64,000 bases of DNA from DASZIT01 sp963770635 (GTDB taxonomy: Bacteria > Actinomycetota > Acidimicrobiia > Acidimicrobiales > RAAP-2), in contig CAVYQI010000005.1 in NCBI GenBank assembly GCA_963770635.1, positions 434,001 through 498,000 of the forward strand, in the 5' to 3' direction. Position numbers and translations under genes: made by a program. The notes beneath the pieces were generated by a model. The model saw nothing but the letters and a program-made list of their open reading frames with translations. It made no database searches and was not told the DNA's origin. The number at the start of each line of letters is the position of its first letter. Position 1 is the stretch's first letter. This document shows positions 56,535 through 64,000 of this stretch, one piece after another.

Positions 56535-57662
56535 ATGCCCGACCTGGTGGCAGTCGATCTCCCTGCCGGCCAGGCCTTTGTCGATGCGATGCAACAGGCA
56601 TGGGACCGTGGCGATGCCGTCCTCCCGGTGGATGGCCGCCTGTCCCGAGCGGCGGCCGGTCGGCTGTTGGACGAGCTCCGACCAGCAGTGGTGGTCGACC
56701 AGGACGGGTCCCACCATCGGTCCGGCGGCCATCCCATCACCGACGGCGATGCCCTGGTGGTGGCCACCAGCGGGACCACCGGCGAGCCCAAGGGGGTGGT
56801 CCTCACCCACGCGGCCGTCCGGGCCTCGGCCCTGGCCAGCTCCCGTCGGCTCGATGTCGACCCGACCGGCGACCGATGGGTGGCCTGCCTGCCCCTCGCC
56901 CACATCGGCGGACTCTCGGTGCTCACCCGGGCTATCGCCACCGGCACCCCGTACACCTTGCTCGAGCGGTTCGACCCCGAAGCGGTAGAAGCCGAGGCCC
57001 GCCGCGGGGCGACCCTGGTCTCGTTGGTGGCGACCGCGCTCCGACGGACGGACACGACCGGCTACCGCACGGTACTCCTGGGCGGCGCCGCCCCACCCGA
57101 ACACATCCCCGACAACGTGGTGACCACCTACGGCATGACCGAGACGGGATCGGGAGTCGTCTACGACGGTCTCCCCCTCGACGGGGTCGAGCTCCGCGTC
57201 GGAGATGGCCATCTCGGTGTGGAGGGTGAGGTCTTGGTGCGCGGGCCGATGCTGATGCGGACGTACCGGGATGGCACCGATCCTCGACTGCCCGGAGGAT
57301 GGCTCCCCACCGGCGATGCCGGGAGCCTGGACGAACTCGGGGTGCTGTCGGTCTTTGGCCGGACCGCCGAGGTCATCGTGACCGGCGCCGAGAAGGTATG
57401 GCCGTCGACGGTCGAATCCGTGCTGGCTCGCCACCCTGATGTCGCCGACGTGGCGGTGTGGAAACGTTCTGACCCCGAATGGGGCCACCGGGTGGTGGCC
57501 TGGGTGGTGCCGGCCGATCCGTCGACACCGCCGGAGTTGGCATCACTCCGGGCCGCGGTGTCCGAGCAACTCGCGCCATGGGCCGCCCCCAAGGAACTGG
57601 TGGTGGTGGCCAGCCTGCCCCGTACTTCGAGCGGCAAGCTGCAACGGAGGCGGCTCACCTGA
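56535..57662 (+). CDS. menE: o-Succinylbenzoate-CoA ligase
   Basis: AMP-forming acyl-CoA synthetase activating OSB. 375 aa, short for the superfamily but usual for actinobacterial MenE. Motifs: VVATSGTTGEPKGVVLTHAA (P-loop), TYGMTETGSGVVYDG, GWLPTGDAGSLDELG and the C-terminal TSSGKLQRRRL with the catalytic Lys. Divergent from menB. With menD, menH, menA and menB it leaves only menC, menF and the methyltransferase outside the window. Confidence 0.93.
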   Translation: MPDLVAVDLPAGQAFVDAMQQAWDRGDAVLPVDGRLSRAAAGRLLDELRPAVVVDQDGSHHRSGGHPITDGDALVVATSGTTGEPKGVVLTHAAVRASALASSRRLDVDPTGDRWVACLPLAHIGGLSVLTRAIATGTPYTLLERFDPEAVEAEARRGATLVSLVATALRRTDTTGYRTVLLGGAAPPEHIPDNVVTTYGMTETGSGVVYDGLPLDGVELRVGDGHLGVEGEVLVRGPMLMRTYRDGTDPRLPGGWLPTGDAGSLDELGVLSVFGRTAEVIVTGAEKVWPSTVESVLARHPDVADVAVWKRSDPEWGHRVVAWVVPADPSTPPELASLRAAVSEQLAPWAAPKELVVVASLPRTSSGKLQRRRLT

Positions 57663-57699
57663 CCACCGGCGGAGCCGGTTGGCCCGCGGGAGTTCCCGC
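57663..57699. terminator. Two hairpins between convergent menE and the ACT gene
   Basis: ACCGGC-gga-GCCGGT (57665-57679) and GCGGGA-gt-TCCCGC (57686-57699), directly after the menE stop and reaching the stop of the opposite gene. Both stems are six GC-rich pairs, readable from either side. Likely a bidirectional terminator, though no T tract is present. Confidence 0.4.
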
Positions 57700-58355
57700 T
57701 ACGTATGGATGCGCTCGCTCCACCCGAGGGCATCGACGAACCGGGCGGTGACCATGACCAGGGTGGCGATCTCGTGACGCTCACGTCGCCGGATGGGGGC
57801 CGCTCGGCCACCGCACACGGTGAACTCGGTCTCCGGCATCGCCTCAATGAAGACTCCGGAGTTGGTGGTGTCGTTGGCCTGATCCGCCCCGGATCGAGCC
57901 CCTTCCGCGAAGGCCGCCACCCATTCCACCGACGGCGCGTCGCCGTGTACCTCGATGAATTGGTGGCAATCCACATCGGCCAGCGCCAACCACGAGAGGT
58001 CGAACAAGGCCAGGAGCCGTCCGACCATCGCGTTCATGGCCGCCGGCGGGGTGGCGGCTTGGAGGATGGCGGCGGCGGCGTTGAGGACGGTGTCCTCCCG
58101 GTCGGCCCCCATGCTCGCCATTTCGTGAACATCCTCAACCCCGGCACCGGGCACGTTTCGTATCCCTTTCAGGACAGCTTCGAGGGCGCCCGGGTCATCC
58201 GGAAGCTCCACCACCAATTCGTCGATGGCCACGCCGGCTTGGCGCTCGAGCACCTCCAGCCCGATGACGTTGCCGTGGACGGTGCCGATCTCCGATGCCA
58301 CCGCAGCCAGGATTCCCGGAGCATCCGGCAGCCAGATCCGCATGCGGGTCAGCAC
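57699..58355 (-). CDS. ACT-domain protein
   Basis: 218 aa. Residues about 5-80 form an ACT-type ligand-binding domain: RMRIWLPDAPGILAAVASEI, then GLEVLERQAGVAIDELVVEL. The remaining 140 residues are a helical/beta region with ANDTTNSGVFIEAMPE and a single Cys (FTVCGGRAAP) that I do not recognise; a GAF-like sensor is possible. GTG 58355 lies 3 nt after the transglutaminase stop; ATG 58343 is the alternative. It is the fourth gene of the ATP-grasp/alpha-E/transglutaminase operon, so a regulatory role there is plausible but unproven. Confidence 0.75.
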   Translation of the reverse strand: MLTRMRIWLPDAPGILAAVASEIGTVHGNVIGLEVLERQAGVAIDELVVELPDDPGALEAVLKGIRNVPGAGVEDVHEMASMGADREDTVLNAAAAILQAATPPAAMNAMVGRLLALFDLSWLALADVDCHQFIEVHGDAPSVEWVAAFAEGARSGADQANDTTNSGVFIEAMPETEFTVCGGRAAPIRRRERHEIATLVMVTARFVDALGWSERIHT

Positions 58356-58358
58356 CGT

Positions 58359-59202
58359 TCAGTGGGTCCTCGTGATGCGCACGCCGACCTGCATGGTGTG
58401 ATCGGCTCGGCCGGCGTAGATCCCTTTGACCGGAGGGACATCGGAATAGTCGCGCCCACGGCCCACCGCGACATGCCGTTCCCCGACGGCACAGTCATTG
58501 GTGGGGTCGAATCCCCACCATGCGCCCGTCCACACTTCAACCCACGCGTGACTTTCTCCGGTGATCTCCTCGCCGAGGCGTGGCATCCGGGTCGGGGTGG
58601 AAGTAGCCGGAGACATAGCGGGCCGGCAACCCCACCGACTTGGTCATGGCCAGGGCGAGGTGGGCGAAGTCCTGGCACACCCCGGCACCATCGGCAAAGG
58701 CCTCGTTGGCCGAGGTGTGGACGGTGGTCACCCCGCGCATGTACCGCAGACACGAGTGGGCCTGGTCCATGATCCTCCTGGCCGTCTCGAGTGGTCGGGA
58801 GGTACGCAGGCTGGCCGCCAGGTCTTCGAGCTCGGCCCCCGGTTCGGTGTACAGCTTGTGGGAGAGATGATCGGCCATGGTCAGCGACGCATCCGCCACC
58901 TCGTCCCAGGAGGCATCGTCGGGTGGCTCCGGATGCTGGGTGTCGACCAGGGCGCTGCCCAGAACGGACAGCATCTCGTGGCCCCGGTCGACGTTGAACG
59001 AGACGACCTGGGTGCCCCAGTAGTCGACGTACCTGTACTGGGGTGCCGCCGGCACCGTCACCACTTTGGTCTCGAGTGCCGTCTGACCCCGTTCGGTGCG
59101 AGGGGTGAGCCGCAGCTCGTTGTAGGACGCTCGGGCCGGCGAGTCATAGTCGAACCGGGTCTCGTGCTGCACCCGAAGCCGCCAGCCGTCCACCCGGCTC
59201 AT
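58359..59202 (-). CDS. Transglutaminase-like cysteine peptidase, interrupted by one inserted base
   Basis: Bacterial transglutaminase-fold protein, probably a peptidase. The N-terminal beta domain (HETRFDYDSPARASYNELRL) is of the Bact_transglu_N type. The catalytic triad is the Cys in DGAGVCQDFAHLALA, the His in GESHAWVEVWTG and the Asp in WWGFDPTND. Near 58577 the frame is broken by one surplus base (ACGCCTCGG for ACGCTCGG restores DATLGEEITGESHAW). Corrected length is 280 aa. ATG 59202 overlaps the alpha-E stop (ATGA). It is consistently linked to the next two genes in many bacteria. Confidence 0.88.
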
Positions 59203-60143
59203 GCGCCGACACCACCCCGGTGCCACTGGGTCGGAAGGTCCTGGGCGAAGTACCGGCGGGTGACAGCATCACTCACCGACGAGATGGACCCCTGCAGACG
59301 CTCGAGCCGGGTCTCGAGCCCCCGGGACAGGGTGGACGGGGCCGAGTACTCGAGCTCGGCCCGGGCCAGTCCCACCAGGCCGTGGGCGTCCTCCCAGGCC
59401 CCGTCGCGACCGGCGTTGATCTGGTCGAGGCAGTCTTCGGCCACCGTCAACGAGGCGAACGCCGACCGGGGGAACAACCGGTCGCGCAGCAGAAAGTCGA
59501 GGACCCGTCCCGGTTGGACGACGCCCTGGGAGAGCCGGAGGTAGGGCTCATAGCCCCCGCACGACCGCAGCAGCATCACCAGCCCGCTGTCGAAGACGTC
59601 GTCGAACTGGACGGTGGCCAGTTGGCGCGCCACCACGTCGGTGCGCTCGAGACAGCGACCGAGGGTGAAGAACAGCCAGGTCTGGTCCCGGCTCATCAAG
59701 GTGTCGGCCAGTCCGGTGATGCCGGCCACCTGGGTCTTGACGAACGAGAGGTAGGGCGCGGGTCCCAGCCACCGGGCAGACTCCCATTCGTGGGGTAACG
59801 AGGACCACGTCGCATTGATGCGCTCCGAGAATTCGACGGGCACCACATGGCGCACGGCTCGCGAATTCTCCCGGGCGGCTGCCACCGCACCGGCAATCGA
59901 TGATCGGCTGTTGGGATCAGTAGCCAATCGTTCGGTCGCCTGCCACAAGGTTTCGTCCTCGACGTCGGGAAGGCCCATCACGGCTAAGAGGCGCCGGGCG
60001 GCGTGGGCGCCCTCGGCATCGCTCTGTTCCAGGGCTTGGAAAACCGACACGTCGAGGATGCGGGCGGTGCCTTCGGCGCGTTCGACGTAACGTCCCACCC
60101 AGAAGATCGACTCGGCGACCCGGCTCAGCAGTGCGTTGGTCAT
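59199..60143 (-). CDS. Alpha-E domain protein
   Basis: 314 aa, all-helical, rich in conserved Glu. It starts MTNALLSRVAESIFWVGRYVERAEGTARIL, the signature of the alpha-E family, and has LFFTLGRCLERTDVVARQL and VLDFLLRDRLFPRSAFASL. These proteins occur with circularly permuted ATP-grasp and transglutaminase genes and are thought to take part in making or trimming a peptide tag; the biochemistry is unsettled. ATG overlaps the ATP-grasp stop (ATGA). Confidence 0.9.
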   Translation of the reverse strand: MTNALLSRVAESIFWVGRYVERAEGTARILDVSVFQALEQSDAEGAHAARRLLAVMGLPDVEDETLWQATERLATDPNSRSSIAGAVAAARENSRAVRHVVPVEFSERINATWSSLPHEWESARWLGPAPYLSFVKTQVAGITGLADTLMSRDQTWLFFTLGRCLERTDVVARQLATVQFDDVFDSGLVMLLRSCGGYEPYLRLSQGVVQPGRVLDFLLRDRLFPRSAFASLTVAEDCLDQINAGRDGAWEDAHGLVGLARAELEYSAPSTLSRGLETRLERLQGSISSVSDAVTRRYFAQDLPTQWHRGGVGA

Positions 60144-61708
60144 TGCTGTTGCTGCTGTTGTTGCCGGCTGTTCTCGGCATCGTGGCGCGGTCCGGCATCC
60201 ATTGGAGGCCCGGCACTGACCGGGACCGGCTGGCGAGCCTCGGCTACCGGACCTGGAGGTCCGGCTCCGATCACCCAGGTGTCCTTGGACCCTCCCCCTT
60301 GGCTGGAGTTGACCACCAGCCCGCCCTCCTGGAGGGCAACCCGGGTGAGCCCGCCGGGGAGAACCCATACGTTCTCGCCGTCGTTGACCGCGAATGGCCG
60401 CAGATCCACATGCCGACGGACCATGGTGTCATCGACCCAGGTTGGAGACGTCGACAGCGCCACCACCCGTTGCGCGATCCAGTGGCGGGGATCGTCGTCC
60501 ACGGCAAGGCCCAACGCGTCAAGATCGGTGTCCGAAGCCGCCGGGCCGATGACCAGTCCCTTGCCCCCTGACCCGTCGACCTTTTTGAACACCAGCTCGT
60601 CACGCCGGGAAAGGGCGTCGGCCCGGACGTTGGCGTCCTGGAGGTGGATGGTCTCGACGTTGCGGAGCATGGCCTCCTCACCCAAGTAGTACTTGATCAT
60701 GGCCGGCACGTAGGTGTACACGAGCTTGTCGTCGGCGACTCCGTTTCCTACGCCGTTGGCAATGGCGACCCGCCCGGCCCGGGCGGCGTTGAGCACGCCG
60801 GGGCAACCGACCAGCGACTCCGGGCGGAACTGCAACGGGTCCAGATACTCGTCGTCGATCCGTCGGTAGATGACGTGGACGGGGACTTCGCCCTCGGTGG
60901 TCCGCAAGAACACATCGGTGCCGTGGCACACCAAGTCGCGACCCTCGACGAGATGGACCCCCATGAGGCGGGCCAGTAGGGCGTGCTCGTAGAAAGCCGA
61001 GTTGTGCACCCCGGGGGTGAGGACGACCACCGTCGGGTCGTGCACCCCGGCCGGGGCGGCACGGCGCAGGGCACGGATCAGATGGGCGGGGTAGTCGGTG
61101 ACCATCTGGATCGGCTCACCCCAGAACAGCTCCGGCAGGACGCGGGCCATTGCCGCCCGGTTGGCCAGGACGTAGCTGACCCCCGACGGGCTCCGGATGT
61201 TGTCCTCCAGGACCCGGAACTCTCCTTCCTCGTCGCGGACCACGTCGATGCCGGCAACGTGGATCCGGACCCCGTTGGGCGGGGTCAGTCCGTGGGCGGC
61301 CCGCACGAAGCCGGGCGAACTGGTCACCACTTCGTGGGGGATGACCCCGTCGCTTATGATCCGGGCCGCACCGTAGACATCGGCCAGGAACGCCTCGAGG
61401 GCCCGGACCCGCTGGGCGACGCCGTCCGACACCTGGGCCCACTCGCCCACCGTGAAGATGCGGGGAACCACATCGAGGGGGAAGGGCCGCTCCTCCCCGT
61501 CGAGGTCAAAGGTCACCCCCTGGTCCATGAACGCCCGGGCCAGGCGGGTGGCCCGGGCCGAGACATCATCCGGTCCCATTTGCGACAGCGAGGATGCCAC
61601 CCCGGCATACGGCACCCGCGCCGATCCGTCCCGGTCGACCATCTCGTCGAAGGCGGCCTCGGTCAGGCCCTGTGCCCCTTCCCCGTAGCCGTCGAACAGG
61701 TCGCTCAC
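60140..61708 (-). CDS. Circularly permuted ATP-grasp protein
   Basis: 522 aa ATP-dependent ligase-like enzyme of the permuted type 2 family. Motifs: RIHVAGIDVVRDEEGEFRVL then EDNIRSPSGVSYVLANR, LTPGVHNSAFYEHALLAR, IANGVGNGVADDKLVYTYVP, VFKKVDGSGGKGLVIGP and VVNSSQGGGSKDTWV. Relatives join an amino acid or peptide to an unknown acceptor. The last 25 residues are non-conserved and end in seven Gln encoded by CAA/CAG, just before the stop. First gene of the four-gene operon; a hairpin-bearing gap of 102 nt separates it from the SDR gene. Confidence 0.92.
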   Translation of the reverse strand: MSDLFDGYGEGAQGLTEAAFDEMVDRDGSARVPYAGVASSLSQMGPDDVSARATRLARAFMDQGVTFDLDGEERPFPLDVVPRIFTVGEWAQVSDGVAQRVRALEAFLADVYGAARIISDGVIPHEVVTSSPGFVRAAHGLTPPNGVRIHVAGIDVVRDEEGEFRVLEDNIRSPSGVSYVLANRAAMARVLPELFWGEPIQMVTDYPAHLIRALRRAAPAGVHDPTVVVLTPGVHNSAFYEHALLARLMGVHLVEGRDLVCHGTDVFLRTTEGEVPVHVIYRRIDDEYLDPLQFRPESLVGCPGVLNAARAGRVAIANGVGNGVADDKLVYTYVPAMIKYYLGEEAMLRNVETIHLQDANVRADALSRRDELVFKKVDGSGGKGLVIGPAASDTDLDALGLAVDDDPRHWIAQRVVALSTSPTWVDDTMVRRHVDLRPFAVNDGENVWVLPGGLTRVALQEGGLVVNSSQGGGSKDTWVIGAGPPGPVAEARQPVPVSAGPPMDAGPRHDAENSRQQQQQQQ

Positions 61709-61746
61709 GGCACCCAGGGTGGCATTCCAGTGTTTCGACCGAGTTT

Positions 61747-61793
61747 CACGGGCGCGAACGCCCGATGACCAAACTGAGACTCTGGCGCCCGTG
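61747..61793 (-). terminator. Hairpin between the SDR gene and the ATP-grasp operon
   Basis: CACGGGCGC (61747-61755) and GCGCCCGTG (61785-61793), nine perfect pairs around a 29-nt loop, in the 102-nt gap after the SDR stop. A likely terminator for the SDR gene or part of the operon leader. No T tract. Confidence 0.4.
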
Positions 61794-61810
61794 GCCCGCC
61801 GCGCCCGGCC

Positions 61811-62591
61811 TTAGGCGATGCCGCCGCTGACGATCTCCAGCGCCCCGCCGTCGATGACCAGAGTGTGGCCGGTGATCCACGACGCCGCGTCCGAACGCCA
61901 GGAACAGCGCCGCGGTGGCGATGTCCGCGGGTACGCCCAGCCGGCGGAGAGGAAGGCGCCGGGCGATCTGCTCCTCGGCCGGCTCCCACAGCGCTTTGGC
62001 GAAGAACGTCTTCACCAGTCCGGGGGCCACGGCATTGACCCTCACCTTGGGCCCGAGCTCACCGGCGAGCTGGCGGGTGAGGTGGATCACCGCGGCCTTG
62101 CTGACGTTGTACCAGCCGATCCCCTGCTCGACCGACAACCCCCCGATCGACGCCAGGTTCAGCACCACACCGCCGTGCTCCGACATACCGGCCCGCCAGG
62201 CCGCCTGGGTCCACTCGAGGTAGCCGGACTGGTTCACCCGCAACGTCTTGTCGATCCGACCGGTGTCGATCTCCATCAACGGCCCGTAATACGGGTTGGT
62301 GGCCGCGTTGTTGACCAGGATGTCGACCGACCCGAAGCGGTCGACGGTGGCGGCCACGCAGGCCTCGCCCTGCTCCGGATCGCCGGCATTGGCCACCTGC
62401 CAGGCCACCTCGCCGGACCGGTCGCCTTTGGCGGCATCGATGGCGTCCTTGGCTTCGGCCAGGGCCTCACCTTTGCGGGACGAGAGCATCACCGAGGCTC
62501 CGGCCTCGGCGAACACTTGGGCGATGGCCATCCCGATCCCGCGGGAGGCCCCGGTCACCAGCGCCGTCTTTCCATCCAGTCGGATATCCAT
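61811..62591 (-). CDS. Short-chain dehydrogenase/reductase, interrupted by one inserted base
   Basis: Classical SDR oxidoreductase. Cofactor motif TGASRGIGMAIAQV, NNAATNPYYG, catalytic Ser region NLASIGGLS and the YxxxK in GWYNVSKAAVIHL. Near 61895 one T is surplus (GCGTTCGGAC for GCGTCGGAC); removing it gives LFLASDAASWITGHTLVIDG, the standard SDR ending, and a TAA at 61811-61813. Corrected length is 259 aa. ATG 62591 follows TATGGT by 7 nt. Substrate unknown. Confidence 0.9.
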
Positions 62592-62598
62592 GCCGAGC

Positions 62599-62604
62599 AC
62601 CATA
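62599..62604 (-). promoter_or_regulatory. -10 box of a leaderless promoter (SDR gene)
   Basis: TATGGT on the minus strand, 7 nt before the SDR ATG. Confidence 0.45.
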
Positions 62605-62686
62605 GGGCGGACCGTCACCACGAGCCCCGGCGTCACCGACCCGGCCCGACCCGACTCCCCAGACCGCCGGCGGGGCCGGGACCCGG

Positions 62687-62710
62687 CCATCGATCCCATA
62701 GCATCGATGG
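62687..62710. promoter_or_regulatory. Inverted repeat over the promoter of the DUF255 gene
   Basis: CCATCGAT (62687-62694), 8-nt spacer, ATCGATGG (62703-62710). The repeat brackets the -10 box TAGCAT and ends just before the GTG, where a bound repressor would block transcription. No regulator gene is adjacent. Confidence 0.4.
62699..62704 (+). promoter_or_regulatory. -10 box of a leaderless promoter (DUF255 gene)
   Basis: TAGCAT, 7 nt before the GTG at 62712, inside the inverted repeat described above. Confidence 0.5.
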
Positions 62711-62711
62711 G

Positions 62712-64000
62712 GTGAACCGTCTCGCCAAGGAGACCTCCCCCTACCTCCGCCAGCACGCCGAAAATCCGGTGGACTGGTATCCGTGGGGCGACGAGGCGTT
62801 CGACCGGGCCCGGGAGGAGAACCGCCCGGTGTTTCTCTCCATCGGGTACTCCGCCTGCCACTGGTGCCACGTGATGGCCCACGAGTCGTTCGAGAACCCC
62901 GGCACCGCCGACGCCCTCAACGCCTCGTTCATCAGCGTGAAGGTGGACCGGGAGGAGCGTCCCGACGTCGACGCCGTCTACATGGAAGCGGTCCAGGCCA
63001 TCACCGGATCGGGTGGCTGGCCGATGAGCGTGTTCCTCACCCCGGATCGTCGACCCTTCTTCGGTGGGACCTACTTTCCCCCCGACGACCGCCATGGCAC
63101 TCCGTCGTTCCGGAAGGTGCTGGCCGCGTTGACCGACGTCTGGACCAACCGCCGCCACGAGGTGGAGGAACAGGCCGACGAGCTCTCCGGGGCGATCGCC
63201 TCCCGGTCGGTGATCTCCCGACCGCCGGACCGAGCCTCGGCGCTCGGCTCGCTGGAGGGCAGCGACGACGGCGTCGATCTTCTCGAGGTGGCGACCAAAG
63301 AGTTGCGCGCCCGGTTCGACAGCCAGTGGGGCGGTTTCGGTCCGGCCCCGAAGTTCCCCCAACCCACCCTCGTCGACATCGCCCTCCGGCACGGTCTCCG
63401 ACGAATCGGAGACGACCCGGATGCGTCGGTGCCGATGGCCGTCACCACACTCGACGCCATGGCCGCCGGCGGCATCCACGATCACCTGGGCGGAGGATTT
63501 GCCCGGTACTCGACCGACAACCAGTGGCTGGTCCCCCACTTCGAAAAGATGCTCTACGACCAGGCCGGCCTGCTGCGCGCCTTCCTGCACGGCTGGCAGG
63601 CGACCGGGCGCCCGGACTACCTGGCGGTGGTCGAGGACATCGTCGGGTATGTGGCCCGCGACCTCACCAGCTCGGAGGGAGGGGTGTTCTCCGCCGAAGA
63701 TGCCGACTCCGAGGGGGTCGAGGGGAAGTTCTACGTCTGGACCCTCGACCAGGCCGCGGCCGCGATCGCCGGCGGGCAGCTGAAACCCGGAGAGGACCCC
63801 GGGGCCATCCTGGAGGCGGTCGCCGGCTGGTTCGGCATCACCGCCGCCGGCAATTTCGACGGAGCCACCATCCTCCGGCGCCCGGTCGGGGAACCCCTGG
63901 GCGGTCCAGCCGAGGTGGAGGCCGGTCGCCGCCTGTTGTTCGAGGCCCGCGGCCGGCGGGTCCGGCCCGGCCTGGATGACAAGGTGCTGACCGAGTGGAA
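62712..64000 (+). CDS. Thioredoxin-domain protein, DUF255/YyaL (SPATA20) family, 3' end beyond the window
   Basis: 429 codons visible of a protein usually near 670 aa. It opens NRLAKETSPYLRQHAENPVDWYPWG, has the CxxC motif in SACHWCHVMAHESF at residues about 53-66, and then KVDREERPDVDAVYMEAVQA and GSGGWPMSVFLTPD. From about residue 190 the alpha/alpha-toroid follows (WGGFGPAPKFPQ, AAGGIHDHLGGGFARYSTD, VPHFEKMLYDQAGL). The family is widespread and its role is not established; a redox or glycan-modifying function has been suggested. The GTG start is fixed by the -10 box 7 nt upstream. Confidence 0.93.
   Translation, partial: MNRLAKETSPYLRQHAENPVDWYPWGDEAFDRAREENRPVFLSIGYSACHWCHVMAHESFENPGTADALNASFISVKVDREERPDVDAVYMEAVQAITGSGGWPMSVFLTPDRRPFFGGTYFPPDDRHGTPSFRKVLAALTDVWTNRRHEVEEQADELSGAIASRSVISRPPDRASALGSLEGSDDGVDLLEVATKELRARFDSQWGGFGPAPKFPQPTLVDIALRHGLRRIGDDPDASVPMAVTTLDAMAAGGIHDHLGGGFARYSTDNQWLVPHFEKMLYDQAGLLRAFLHGWQATGRPDYLAVVEDIVGYVARDLTSSEGGVFSAEDADSEGVEGKFYVWTLDQAAAAIAGGQLKPGEDPGAILEAVAGWFGITAAGNFDGATILRRPVGEPLGGPAEVEAGRRLLFEARGRRVRPGLDDKVLTEW

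Noticed and set aside
60141..60164. CAG/CAA microsatellite as a phase-variable switch
   Set aside because: It consists of mixed CAA and CAG triplets at the very end of the gene, so changes in number would not alter frame or function.
61746..63590. Apparent 614-codon minus-strand ORF
   Set aside because: Only the middle is real (SDR, 61811-62591); the N-terminal part is antisense to the DUF255 gene, and the C-terminal part is out-of-frame after an inserted base.

Overview
The window is high-GC DNA that reads as an actinomycete chromosome. Markers are a mycobacterial-type integration host factor (mihF), a PriA that has lost its ATPase motifs, DUF3151, a menaquinone (men) cluster, and many leaderless genes with a TANNNT box 6-8 nt before the start codon. 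The gene order aroC-aroK-aroB-aroQ-peptidase-efp-nusB / pyrR-pyrB-pyrC-carA-carB-pyrD-pyrF / mihF-gmk-rpoZ-coaBC-metK-priA / def-fmt-rpe-ribD-ribBA-ribH is a classic actinobacterial backbone. A lineage such as Acidimicrobiia is a guess. No rRNA, tRNA, CRISPR array, transposase, integrase or phage gene was seen, so this is core chromosome with small insertions.

Layout. 1-5.0 kb (minus): infC-rpmI-rplT-trmH-pheS-pheT. 5.2-7.8 kb (plus): a helical DUF1844-like protein and an MFS carrier whose tail overlaps, antisense, a cold-shock-domain gene. 7.3-20.3 kb (minus): hisG, riboflavin genes, rpe, fmt, def, priA, metK, coaBC, rpoZ, gmk, mihF. 20.3-26.9 kb: a mostly plus-strand insertion with 5-oxoprolinase pxpA/pxpBC, an aldehyde dehydrogenase, a DHA2 exporter and a metallo-beta-lactamase-fold hydrolase. 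27.0-36.2 kb (minus): the complete UMP pathway with pyrR first and a PyrR-type RNA loop in its leader. 36.2-37.9 kb: a TetR gene divergent from a DUF2236 gene with a palindrome between them. 37.9-44.2 kb (minus): nusB, efp, peptidase, shikimate genes and a prepilin peptidase. 44.3-47.3 kb: small conserved or unknown genes. 47.4-51.8 kb: tyrS, a carotenoid oxygenase and an LCP ligase. 51.7-57.7 kb: menD, menH, menA, menB, menE. 57.7-61.7 kb (minus): a circularly permuted ATP-grasp / alpha-E / transglutaminase / ACT operon. 61.8-64 kb: an SDR dehydrogenase and a truncated thioredoxin-domain (DUF255) gene.

Ten single-base insertions break otherwise intact reading frames (pheS, coaBC, pyrD twice, carB twice, tetR, prepilin peptidase, transglutaminase, SDR). 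All are +1 and most lengthen a short homopolymer, so they are probably sequence errors. Affected genes are annotated across the break.

Points of most interest: CTG-initiated genes at CTGA stop/start overlaps (gmk, trmH, possibly ribD); an apparent ATA start for infC; the PyrR-binding loop beside the pyrR ribosome binding site; a TetR operator; a perfect 15-bp inverted repeat with a nested hairpin upstream of menA; the ATP-grasp/alpha-E/transglutaminase operon with an ACT-domain partner; and a class 1B pyrD without pyrK.
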